From Actinomycetota bacterium (GTDB lineage Bacteria; Actinomycetota; Actinomycetes; S36-B12): a DNA stretch of 32,186 bases. The position numbers and the translations under genes are program-made. The notes beneath the pieces were generated by a model. The model saw only the letters and a list, made by a program, of their open reading frames with translations. It did no database searches and had not been told where the DNA came from. Positions 20,546 through 32,186 of this stretch are shown here, piece after piece (within the stretch, counting starts at the first letter, position 1; every line of letters starts with the position of its first letter). Location of the stretch: the NCBI GenBank assembly GCA_029978585.1, contig JAPOJD010000008.1, positions 1-32,186 of the forward strand, written 5' to 3'.

Positions 20546-23037
20546 TGCGTGTCCCGCTGTCGTGGATCCGCGACCACGTGGCTCTGCCCGAGGATGTCGA
20601 CGGTCGCGACGTCGCTGACCGCCTCATCAGGGCCGGCCTCGAGGTGGAGTCCGTCGAGGCGCTCGGCGCCGGAGTTCTCGGCGAGCTCGTCGTCGGGCGT
20701 GTGCTCTCCATCGAGGAGCTCGCGGAGTTCAAGAAGCCGATCCGCTGGTGCCAGGTTGACGTCGGGCCCGCGCACGGGGGAGTGCGAGGCATCATCTGCG
20801 GTGCTCGCAACTTCGTCAGCGGCGACTTCGTCGTAGTGGCGCTCCCGGGCACGGTACTTCCGGGGGACTTCCGCATCGCGTCTCGGCAGACATACGGCCA
20901 CGTGTCCGACGGAATGATCTGCTCTGAGCGCGAGCTTGGGCTGGGGGAGGACCACTCCGGCATCATCGTCCTCAGCGAGGGAACCGTGGGCGAGGATGCC
21001 GCGCCGCTCCTCGGCATCGGGGACGAGGTGCTCGACATCGCCGTAACGCCCGACCGCGGCTATGCCCTCTCGGTGCGCGGTGTCGCGCGCGAGGTCGCAA
21101 CCGCGTACGGCCTGCCTTTCGTCGACCCCGGTGAGCAACTCGTGGCATTGCCGGCGCCCTCGGGAGGGGAGCCGAGAGCCTGTGACGTGGACGATCCCTC
21201 CATGTGCGAGATGTTCACGCTGCGCAGGATCGTGGGGTTCGACCCCCAGGCCCCGACGCCTGAGTGGATGCGTCAACGACTCGTGGCATGCGGCATGCGG
21301 CCGGTCTCCCTCGCGGTGGACGTCACCAACTACGTGATGCTCGAACTGGGACAGCCGCTGCACGCCTTCGACGGAGCGAAGGTGTCCGGCACGCTCCGCG
21401 CCGGCCGGGCCGGGACGGACCGGCGGCTCGAAACCCTCGACCACGTGGAACGCACGCTTGAGCCCGACGATGTCGTGATCCGCGACGACTCCGGGGTCAT
21501 CGGGCTCGCGGGCACCATGGGCGGGCTCACGACCGAGATCGACGAGCATTCCTCCGACATCCTGCTGGAGGCCGCGCGCTTCGTGCCGGGGCCGGTGGCA
21601 CGCACCGTGCGACGGCACAAGCTCTCAAGCGAGGCGTCACGGCGCTTCGAGAGGGGCGTCGACCGAACCTTGGCTCCCTACGCCTCCGCGCGCGCCGCTG
21701 CCCTCCTGCTGGAGTACGGCGGCGGCACCTACGCCGGACTCACCGCGTGGGAGGCGCCGTACGAGCCCACCGTCGTCGAGATGGCGGTCGACCTGCCGGA
21801 GCGCACGGCCGGCATGCCCATCCCGGCCCGGGAGGTGCGCCGCCTCCTGGAGGAGGTGGGCTGCGAGGTGGACGGGGACATCACGTTCACGGTGACCGTT
21901 CCGCCGTGGCGCCCTGATCTCACCGACCCTGCCGACCTCGTCGAGGAGGTCGTGCGCCTGGTGGGATACGAGTCGCTACCGTCCCGACTGCCGATGGCTC
22001 CGGCCGGCTATGGGCTGACGCGCGATCAGCGCCTGCGGGCCCGCGCGGCCCGCGCCATCGCGGCGGCAGGGGTGGTCGACGTGCTCACGTACCCGTTCGT
22101 GGGGCCGGCCGAACTCGATGCACTGCTCCTCGACCCGGATGACCCGCGACGCCGAGCTCCTCGCCTGGCGAATCCGCTTAGCGAGGAGCAGCCCATGCTG
22201 CGCACCACCCTCCTGCCCGGCCTGCTCGCGGCCGCGCGACGCAACCTCTCGAGAGGCGCCGACTCCGTGGCGCTCGGGGAGATCGGCAGGGTATTCATCC
22301 TGCGCGACGGCCAGGACCCCGCAGGTATCACCGACCCGCCGAGACCGGGTGTCGAGGCGCGGCCCTCGGCTGCGGAAATCTCGGCTCTCGAGTCCCTGCT
22401 CCCAGCCCAGCCGTACCATCTCGCGGCGGTCCTCCTCGGGGATCGGGAGCCCGCGGGCTGGTGGGGTCCTGCCCGTCCCGTGACCTGGGCGGACGCGGTG
22501 GATCTCGCACGCGTCGCCGCGGAATCGGTCGGGGCCGATCTTGTCGTCGCCCAGGGTGCCGACGCGCCGTTCCACCCCGGACGCACGGCGACACTCCTCG
22601 TGGGCGATCAGGTCGTCGGTCATGCTGGCGAGCTGCATCCACGCGTCATCAGCGCCTACGAGGTGCCCGCGCGCACATGCGCCGTGGAGATCGACCTCGA
22701 CATGCTGCAGGCGGCGGCGCGGGACGTCGCCCCCGCGCCGCGGTTCAGCACGCACCCCGTAGCCAAGGAGGACATCGCGCTGGTCGTCGATGTCGGCACT
22801 CCCGTCGCGGACGTGGAGTCAGCGCTGCGCGAGGGCGCGGGGGACATCTGCGAGGACGTGCGGCTCTTCGACGTCTACACCGGTCCGCAGGTGCCCGAGG
22901 GCAGTCGCTCGCTGGCCTTCGCGCTTCGCTTCCGAGCCCCCGACCGCACCCTGTCGGCTGAGGACATCGCCGCGGCGCGCTCGGGCGCCGTGGCCGAGGC
23001 AGCCCGCCGGCACGGGGCGGTGCTCCGGGGGACCTGA
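20545..23037 (+). CDS. pheT: Phenylalanine-tRNA ligase beta subunit
   Basis: MRVPLSWIRDHVALPEDV; EMAB/B3/B5 domains; VTNYVMLELGQPLHAFD; C-terminal anticodon-binding FRAPDRTLS; TGATG overlap with pheS. Confidence 0.97.
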
Positions 23038-23069
23038 GATAAATATGCGCGTATGCGTATAATTCCCCC
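23038..23069 (+). promoter_or_regulatory. arg operon promoter: TATAAT -10 overlapping an AT-rich candidate ArgR operator
   Basis: GATAAATATGCGCGTATGCGTATAATTCCCCC; TATAAT at 23058-23063, i.e. -12 to -7 relative to GTG 23070; no Shine-Dalgarno. Confidence 0.7.
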
Positions 23070-24137
23070 GTGAGCACGGTTGCCGAGCGGAACTCCCCGG
23101 ATGGCCCGACGGCGAGCCTGACCGCCGCCGTCGCCGGCGCCTCCGGGTATGCCGGGGGCGAACTGCTCCGGCTGCTCCTGGGGCATCCGACGCTGGAGAT
23201 CGGACCTGTCGCGGCCAGTTCAGCGGGGCGGACCCTCGGAGATGTCCACCCGAACCTCCCGGAATTGGCGATGCGTCCGCTCATCGCGGCCGACGCCGAT
23301 GCCCTCGCCGAGGCGGACGTCGTGTTCCTCGCCCTGCCGCACGGCGAGTCAGCGGCCATCGCCCGCAGCCTCCCGCCCGACCGGATCGTGGTGGATCTCG
23401 GCGCCGACTTCCGCCTGCGCGAGGAGTCGGACTGGACCGCCTTCTACGGAGGCGCGCACGCGGGTCACTGGGTCTACGGGATGCCGGAGCTCCCGGGCGC
23501 GCGCGTGCAGATTGCCGAGGCGACTCGCGTGGCGAATCCCGGCTGCTATCCGACAGCCGTGACCCTGGCGATGGCCCCGCTGCTTGCCGAGGGGCTCGTC
23601 GACGCGCTGCTCACCGTTGTCGCTGCCTCGGGCACCTCCGGTGCAGGACGCACGCCAACCGAAACACTCCTCGCCTCGCAGGTGATGGGATCGATGTCGC
23701 CGTACAAGGTGGGCGGGGTTCACCAGCACACGCCCGAGATGGAGCAGGCCCTCGGCCATGCGGCCGGACGCTCCGTGCGGGTGTCATTCACCCCGCTCCT
23801 CGCTCCGATGCCGCGCGGCATCCTCGCTACCTGCACCGCCGACCTGGCCGAAGGGGTGACGACCGAAGACCTCCACGAGTGCCTGCACGCGGCCTATGCT
23901 GGCGAGGCCTTCGTTCACGTGCTTCGACCAGGTTCGTGGCCCCAGACCGCCGCAACGCTGGGGGGCAATGCCGTTCACCTGCAGGCCGCGGCCGACCGTC
24001 GTACCGGACGAGCGGTGGTCGTGAGCGCGCTGGATAACCTCGTGAAGGGCGCCGCCGGCCAGGCGGTGCAGAACGCCAATCTCATGCTCGGTCTTCCCGA
24101 GGGCTCCGGGCTCACCGCGTCGGGGGTCGCGCCGTGA
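23070..24137 (+). CDS. argC: N-acetyl-gamma-glutamyl-phosphate reductase
   Basis: VAGASGYAGGELLRLLLGHP, VFLALPHGESA, ANPGCYPTAVTLAMAPL. Confidence 0.96.
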   Translation: MSTVAERNSPDGPTASLTAAVAGASGYAGGELLRLLLGHPTLEIGPVAASSAGRTLGDVHPNLPELAMRPLIAADADALAEADVVFLALPHGESAAIARSLPPDRIVVDLGADFRLREESDWTAFYGGAHAGHWVYGMPELPGARVQIAEATRVANPGCYPTAVTLAMAPLLAEGLVDALLTVVAASGTSGAGRTPTETLLASQVMGSMSPYKVGGVHQHTPEMEQALGHAAGRSVRVSFTPLLAPMPRGILATCTADLAEGVTTEDLHECLHAAYAGEAFVHVLRPGSWPQTAATLGGNAVHLQAAADRRTGRAVVVSALDNLVKGAAGQAVQNANLMLGLPEGSGLTASGVAP

Positions 24138-25300
24138 GCGTCACATCAGCGCGAGGATTCCGAGCGTCCGGCGTCACGGCCGGCCTCAAAGCCTCGGGGC
24201 GCCCCGATGTCGCGGTAGTCGTCAACGACGGTCCCCTCCAGGCCGCCGCCGGAGTTTTCACGTCGAACCGCTTCGCGGCAGCGCCTGTCCTGTGGTCCCG
24301 CCAGGTGCTCCTGGACGGAGAGATCCACGCCGTCGTACTGAACTCCGGGGGAGCCAACGCGTGCACGGGCCCCGAGGGCTTCGCCGACACGCATCGCACG
24401 GCAGAGCATGCGGCCGGGGCGCTCGCGAAACAGGGACGCGACGTCGGGGCGGGCGAGATCGCGGTCTGCTCTACCGGGCTCATCGGCGAGCGACTTCCGA
24501 TGGACCTACTGCTGGCGGGAGTCGACTCGGCCGTGGACTGCCTCGCCGCGACCGGCGGAGGAGATGCCGCCATCGCCATCATGACGACCGACACCGTCCC
24601 CAAGACAGCGGCCGTGTCCACCGGGGGGTTCACGGTTGGCGGCATGGCGAAGGGAGCGGGCATGCTCGCGCCCGGCCTGGCGACCATGCTCGTCGTGCTC
24701 ACGACCGACGCTGTCGCGGATCCGGCCGCCCTGGGGAGCGCCCTGCGAGAATCCGCGAGACTCACCTTCGACCGCATCGACTCCGACGGGTGCATGTCCA
24801 CGAACGACACGGTGCTGCTGCTCGCCAGCGGCGCGTCGGGGATTTCTCCCAACCACCGTGAACTCACTGATGCCGTCATGTCTGTCTGCGATGACCTCGC
24901 CCGGCAACTCATTCACGACGCCGAGGGTGCCAGCAAGGACATCAGGATCGACGTCGTCAACGCGGCCACCGAGGAGGACGCCGTCGATGCCGCCCGGGCC
25001 GTGTCGCGGTCAAACCTGCTCAAGTGCGCCATCCACGGGGAGGACCCGAATTGGGGCCGGGTCCTTGCCGCGCTCGGGACGACCGCCGCGGACTTTGAGC
25101 CGGACTCCGTCGATGTTGCCATGAACGGCGTGTGGGTGTGCCGTTCCGGCGGCGTCGGCGACGACCGCTCCCTCGTCGACATGTCTGCGCGCGAAGTCTT
25201 CCTCACCATCGACCTCCATGCCGGGGAGGCATCGGCAACCGTGTGGACCAACGACCTGACTGCCGCGTACGTCCACGAGAATTCGGCGTACTCCACATGA
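24134..25300 (+). CDS. argJ: Bifunctional glutamate N-acetyltransferase / amino-acid acetyltransferase
   Basis: [65 protein letters not shown] overlap with argC. Confidence 0.96.
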   Translation: MSVTSARGFRASGVTAGLKASGRPDVAVVVNDGPLQAAAGVFTSNRFAAAPVLWSRQVLLDGEIHAVVLNSGGANACTGPEGFADTHRTAEHAAGALAKQGRDVGAGEIAVCSTGLIGERLPMDLLLAGVDSAVDCLAATGGGDAAIAIMTTDTVPKTAAVSTGGFTVGGMAKGAGMLAPGLATMLVVLTTDAVADPAALGSALRESARLTFDRIDSDGCMSTNDTVLLLASGASGISPNHRELTDAVMSVCDDLARQLIHDAEGASKDIRIDVVNAATEEDAVDAARAVSRSNLLKCAIHGEDPNWGRVLAALGTTAADFEPDSVDVAMNGVWVCRSGGVGDDRSLVDMSAREVFLTIDLHAGEASATVWTNDLTAAYVHENSAYST

Positions 25301-26172
25301 GCGCCCGATCCGCACGAGACAAGGCCGCGGTCCTCGCGGAGGCGCTGCCCTGGCTGGAGCGCCTCGCGGGTGCAACGGTCGTCATCAAGTACGGCGGCAA
25401 CGCCATGACGGACGCGGGCTTGCAGGAGGCATTCGCCGAGGATGTCGTCTTCCTCAGGCTGGCGGGCCTGCGCCCCGTCGTCGTCCACGGGGGCGGCCCC
25501 CAGATCACCGCCATGCTCGAAAGGCTCGGCGTCGCCAGCGAATTCCGCGGCGGCCTACGGGTCACGACCCCGGAGGCCATGGACGTCGTGCGCATGGTCC
25601 TGACGGGCCAGGTGCAGCGGGAGATCGTCGCGCTCATCAACGCGCACGGCCCCTTCGCTGTCGGCCTCTCGGGCGAGGATGCCGGACTGTTCGTCGCGGA
25701 GCGCCGGGGCACGGTGGTGGACGGCGCGGACGTCGATCTGGGACTCGTCGGCGATGTCGTCGCCGTGGAGCCGGACTTCGTGGAGGACCTGCTGGACGAC
25801 GGCAGGATCCCCGTGGTGTCCACCGTCGCGCCGGATGCTGATGGAGTGGCGCTCAACGTCAATGCGGACACCGCCGCGGCTGCACTCGCGGTCGCCCTCG
25901 GCGCGGAGAAGCTCGTCGTGCTCACCGATGTCGAAGGGCTCTACGACGACTGGCCCCGCAGTACCGCGGTGATCCCTGAGATCCCCGCCGAGCGGCTGCG
26001 GGCCCTGCTGCCCGAACTCGAGTCCGGCATGATCCCCAAGATGGAGGCGTGCCTGCGCGCAGTGGACGGCGGCGTCCCTCGCGCTCATGTCATCGACGGC
26101 CGGGTACCGCACGGCCTCCTCGTCGAGGTGTTCACCGACGAGGGATTCGGGACGATGGTGGTGCCCGAATGA
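25297..26172 (+). CDS. argB: Acetylglutamate kinase
   Basis: [63 protein letters not shown]. Confidence 0.97.
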   Translation: MSARSARDKAAVLAEALPWLERLAGATVVIKYGGNAMTDAGLQEAFAEDVVFLRLAGLRPVVVHGGGPQITAMLERLGVASEFRGGLRVTTPEAMDVVRMVLTGQVQREIVALINAHGPFAVGLSGEDAGLFVAERRGTVVDGADVDLGLVGDVVAVEPDFVEDLLDDGRIPVVSTVAPDADGVALNVNADTAAAALAVALGAEKLVVLTDVEGLYDDWPRSTAVIPEIPAERLRALLPELESGMIPKMEACLRAVDGGVPRAHVIDGRVPHGLLVEVFTDEGFGTMVVPE

Positions 26173-27361
26173 CGATCCAGGAGGAGGCTCTGCTCACATT
26201 GGCCTGGCAGGAGCGCTGGTGCGGCTCCCTCATGGACAACTACGGCACTCCCGTGATGACCGTGGTGCGGGGGAAGGGCGCCCGCGTCTGGGATGCGGAC
26301 GGTCGGGAGTACGTCGACCTTCTCGCGGGGATCGCGGTGAACGCCCTGGGTCACGCGGACCCGGATGTCGTCGAGGCCGTGTCCGCGCAGCTCAGGACGG
26401 TGGGTCACACCAGCAACCTCGCGATCACGCCGCCGGCCGTCGAGTTGGCGGAGCGCCTGATCGCGCTGCTCGACCCCGCGGGCGACCGCGGCGGACGCGT
26501 GTTCTTCTGCAACTCGGGTGCGGAGGCGAATGAGGCGGCCTTCAAGCTGTCCCGCCGCACGGGACGCCCCCGGGTCGTGGTCGCGGAGCGATCCTTCCAC
26601 GGCCGCACGATGGGTGCCCTCGCGCTCACAGCACAGCCGCCGAAGCAGGACCCGTTCCGTCCCCTGCCCGGCGACGTCGCGGTGGTGCCCTACGGCGATG
26701 CCGGCGCGCTGGCGGCGACGGTCGACTCGCACACCGCCGCGGTCTTCCTCGAGCCGATCCAGGGGGAGGGTGGGGTGGTCCCGCCATCACCGGGCTACCT
26801 GGCTCGAGCCCGCGAGGCCTGCGATCGCGTGGGCGCGCTGCTCGTGCTCGACGAGGTCCAGACCGGGATCGGGCGCACGGGACAGTGGTTCGCGCACCAG
26901 GAGGACGACGTGCGCCCCGATGTCGTCACGCTGGCGAAGGGGCTCGGGGGTGGCCTGCCCATCGGCGCGTGCATCGCCTTCGGCGACGCCGCCACGTTGC
27001 TCGGTCCCGGAAGCCACGGGTCGACCTTCGGCGGGAACCCGGTGAGCTGTGCTGCAGCACTGGCCGTTCTGAGGGTCATCGAGCGGGACGGGCTCGTGTC
27101 CCGCGCGCGCATCGTCGGCGAGCGCTTGCGCGCGGTCACCTCCGCGGATCCCCGGGTGATCGAGGTCCGCGGGCGGGGGCTGCTCCTCGGCGTGGTTCTC
27201 GATGCTCCCATCGCCGGCGCGGTCGAGACCGCGGCTCGCGAGCACGGGATCATCGTCAACGCGGTCGCCCCCGACGTCGTGCGGCTGGCGCCACCCCTCG
27301 TGCTGGCCGACGCGGACCTGGAGTGGGTGGCCGAGCGATGGCCTCGAGTGATGGGGGCGGT

Positions 27362-27365
<4 letters not shown>
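26169..27365 (+). CDS. argD: Acetylornithine aminotransferase
   Basis: [76 protein letters not shown]; start ATG 26169 (ATGA overlap). Confidence 0.96.
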
Positions 27366-29727
<2,362 letters not shown>

Positions 29728-29731
<4 letters not shown>

Positions 29732-30399
29732 CGCGCAGCGCCGCTCCGGCTGGCGCACCTCTGTGGATGCGGGCGGGGGCGTCGGATGCCGCTCCGCGAA
29801 TACTGGGCTCGATCCTCGTCTCGGACCTGGCGGGCGCCTGCGTCGCCGTGCGCATCACGGAGGTCGAGGCGTACGGCGGGGAGGGCCAGGACCCCGGTTC
29901 GCACGCCTATCGGGGCCGCACACCGCGGAATGCCGTCATGTTCGGCCCGCCCGGAGACCTCTACGTGTACTTCACCTACGGCATGCACTGGTGCTCCAAC
30001 ATCGTCGTCGGGTCCGAGGGTGAGGCGTCCGCGGTGCTCCTGCGCGCAGGGGAGATCGTCGAGGGCGTCGAGGCCGCACGCGCGCGGCGACCGTCATCGC
30101 GATGCGACCGCGACCTGGCCCGCGGGCCGGCCCGGCTCGCTGCCGCCCTCGGCCTCGGTGCCGACGCCAACGGCATTCGGCTCTTCGACCCCCGGTCGCC
30201 GGTACGCCTCGAAGTGGCACGCCGTCCCCTGGCAGTGCACGCGATCACCCCGCGCACCGGCGTCTCAGGTGAGGGGGCGCTGACGCCCTGGCGATTCGCC
30301 GCCGACCATCCGACCGTGAGCCCCTATCGGCCTGCCCAGCCCCGGCGCAGGCGCGGCGGTCCGGACCCGGGGCGCGTTTGCGAGGATGACTCCTCGTGA
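29728..30399 (+). CDS. mpg: 3-methyladenine DNA glycosylase, AAG/MPG family
   Basis: RITEVEAYGGEGQDPGSHAYRGRTPRNAVMFGPPGDLYVYFTYGMHWCSNIVV; ARGPARLAAALGL; GTGA overlaps at both ends. Confidence 0.94.
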
Positions 30400-31676
30400 A
30401 CCCCCTGCTCGAGGACCTCGCCTGGCGTGGCCTCATCGCCCAGAGCACCGACATCGAGGCGTTGTCGCACGAGTTGGACGAAGGCCCGACCACCTTCTAC
30501 GTCGGCTTCGATCCGACGGCACCCAGCCTGCACCTGGGCAATCTCCTGCAGATCCAGACGATGCGGCGCTTCCAGGCCCACGGTCACCGCCCGCTGGCGC
30601 TCGTCGGAGGGGCCACGGGGCTCATCGGCGACCCCAAGATGACGGGGGAGCGGACCCTCAATCCCGCGGACGTCGTCGAGGAATGGGCCTCGAGGCTGCG
30701 CCGGGAACTCCAGGGATTCTTCAGCTTCGACGGCCCTGCCGCCGCCCGGATGGTCAACAACTACGACTGGACCCAGGGCGTCGACGTCATCGAGTTCCTC
30801 CGCGACATCGGCAAGCACTTCAGCGTCAACAGGATGCTGGACCGCGAGGCGGTCGCGGCACGCCTCGCCGGAGAGGGCATCTCGTTCACTGAGTTCAGCT
30901 ACCAGGTCCTGCAGTCCTTCGACTACCTGCAGCTCTTCCGAGCGCACGGCTGCCACCTGCAGATGGGCGGCTCGGACCAGTGGGGCAACATCACGGCAGG
31001 AGTCGACCTCATCCGCCGCGTCGAAGGCGCTCACGTCCATGCCCTGACGACGCCCCTGGTCACGAAGTCGGACGGGACGAAGTTCGGAAAGACGGAGTCC
31101 GGCACCGTGTGGCTCGATCCGCAGATGACGAGTCCCTACGCCTTCTTCCAGTTCTGGCTGAACGCCGATGACCGGGACATTCCCACCTACCTCCGGCTCT
31201 ACAGCATGCGCGGTCGTGAGGAGATCGAGAGCCTCGAGGCGGCGACCGCGGCACAGCCTCACCTGCGTGCGGGGCAGCGGGCGCTCGCGGAGGAGCTCAC
31301 CACGCTCGTGCACGGTCCCCGGGCGACCGAGGCGGTAGCCGATGCCGCCCGCGCCCTCTTCGGCCAGGGGGAACTGTCCGACGTCCCGGGAGAGGTTCTC
31401 GATCCGGCGCTGCGCGAGGTGCCCCACGCCATCCTCGGCGAGGCGGATATCACCGAGGACCGCCTGCCCGACGTGGTCGATCTACTCGTGCGCACGGGCC
31501 TGTGCCCGAGCCGGGGTGCCGCCCGCCGCGCCGTGGGGGAAGGTGGGGCCTATGTGAACAACGTGAGAGTCGAGGACGAGGGCCATCGGCCATCCCGCGG
31601 GGACCTGCTCGCCGGGCGCTACCTTGTCCTTCGTCGGGGGAAGAAGACCCTCGGCGGGGTCATCGTCGGGCCGTGA
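30396..31676 (+). CDS. tyrS: Tyrosine-tRNA ligase
   Basis: FYVGFDPTAPSLHLGNLLQIQTMRRFQAHGH (HIGH-like HLGN), LQMGGSDQWGNITAG, KFGKTESGTVWLD (KFGKT); C-terminal S4-like domain. Confidence 0.97.
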   Translation: MNPLLEDLAWRGLIAQSTDIEALSHELDEGPTTFYVGFDPTAPSLHLGNLLQIQTMRRFQAHGHRPLALVGGATGLIGDPKMTGERTLNPADVVEEWASRLRRELQGFFSFDGPAAARMVNNYDWTQGVDVIEFLRDIGKHFSVNRMLDREAVAARLAGEGISFTEFSYQVLQSFDYLQLFRAHGCHLQMGGSDQWGNITAGVDLIRRVEGAHVHALTTPLVTKSDGTKFGKTESGTVWLDPQMTSPYAFFQFWLNADDRDIPTYLRLYSMRGREEIESLEAATAAQPHLRAGQRALAEELTTLVHGPRATEAVADAARALFGQGELSDVPGEVLDPALREVPHAILGEADITEDRLPDVVDLLVRTGLCPSRGAARRAVGEGGAYVNNVRVEDEGHRPSRGDLLAGRYLVLRRGKKTLGGVIVGP

Positions 31677-31688
31677 TCTCAGGGTGAC

Positions 31689-31716
31689 CCAGATCACTCG
31701 CGGAACGCTGATCTGG
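31689..31716 (+). repeat. Perfect 8-bp inverted repeat between tyrS and the rrn promoter
   Basis: CCAGATCA-CTCGCGGAACGC-TGATCTGG, ending 2 nt upstream of the TTGACC -35 at 31719. Confidence 0.7.
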
Positions 31717-31718
31717 AG

Positions 31719-31747
31719 TTGACCTTCGCCGGGGACCGGCGTATAGT
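31719..31747 (+). promoter_or_regulatory. rrn promoter P1
   Basis: TTGACC (31719-31724), 17-bp spacer, TATAGT (31742-31747), followed by an untranslated leader into 16S. Confidence 0.8.
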
Positions 31748-31855
31748 TCTATTTCCTTGCTAGGAAGCAACGGACATCGGGTCTCCCGATCAGGCCGGTT
31801 CAGCAAGGCTCGACAAAGCCCCTAGGGACGAGTTGTCGGATCCACCTCGGTGGAT

Positions 31856-31885
31856 TTGACCGGTCACCTCCTGCGCGGGTAGCGT
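31856..31885 (+). promoter_or_regulatory. rrn promoter P2 (candidate)
   Basis: TTGACC (31856-31861), 18-bp spacer, TAGCGT (31880-31885). Confidence 0.6.
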
Positions 31886-31940
31886 TGGGGAGTTGCCCCG
31901 GGAACGGTCTGCACTGCGGACACGCCCGATGCGCAACCGC

Positions 31941-31964
31941 TCCTTGAGAACTCAACAGCGTGCC
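31941..31964 (+). promoter_or_regulatory. boxA-like antitermination/processing element of the pre-16S leader
   Basis: TCCTTGAGAACTCAACAGCGTGCC matches the actinobacterial TTGAGAACTCAA-AG leader element. Confidence 0.75.
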
Positions 31965-32133
31965 ACATATCGATGCCAAATAACCCCGTTCACGGGGTGG
32001 TCGGCTTGCCGACCGATGCCGTGACGGTTCCTTTGGTTGACAGAAGCATCACAGCTCTGTCCGCCATGATCACTCACGTTTGGGTGATAGCGCCGAGGCC
32101 ACTTCGCGTGGCGACAGGCGCAATCAACATTCC

Positions 32134-32186
32134 TTAACGGAGAGTTTGATCCTGGCTCAGGACGAACGCTGGCGGCGTGCTTAACA
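32134..32186 (+). rRNA. rrs: 16S rRNA 5' end (truncated by window)
   Basis: AGAGTTTGATCCTGGCTCAGGACGAACGCTGGCGGCGTGCTTAACA from 32141 (E. coli position 8); start estimated at about 32134. Confidence 0.97.

Noticed and set aside
32037-32070. Third rrn promoter starting TTGACA at 32037
   Set aside because: No -10 at 16-19 bp spacing (nearest CATGAT is 22 bp away) and it lies downstream of boxA; the segment is better explained as the stem GACAGA...TCTGTC.

Overview
High-GC actinobacterial chromosome segment, almost entirely + strand. In order it carries: an interrupted GT2 glycosyltransferase (- strand, cut by the left edge); priA-def-fmt-rsmB; a small membrane protein; rpe-ribD-ribE-ribBA-ribH-hisE-hisG; an SseB-like protein; infC-rpmI-rplT-tsnR; two tandem paralogous proteins that look like Fe(II)/2-oxoglutarate dioxygenases; cysD-cysNC; pheS-pheT; argCJBD-argR-argH; a VanZ-like protein; mpg-tyrS; and an rrn promoter/leader running into the 5' end of 16S rRNA at the right edge. 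Most of this is conserved actinobacterial housekeeping synteny. The best candidate for something undescribed is the four-gene block at about 14.75-19.43 kb: the dioxygenase-like pair (conserved HxD...H...R at identical residue numbers, shared C-terminal VMSEA) followed by cysD-cysNC, lying between tsnR and pheS. Other observations worth checking: an in-frame amber codon in the glycosyltransferase; an AUC start and structured leader for infC; a stop-loss proline-rich tail on bL35 at a C9 run; strong hairpins inside the start of tsnR; an altered DHBP-synthase motif in RibBA; a repeated TANNNT-N6-GTG arrangement suggesting leaderless mRNAs; a likely ArgR/-10 overlap at argC; and tandem rrn promoters with an adjacent inverted repeat. 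All calls are by eye from sequence; no searches were run.
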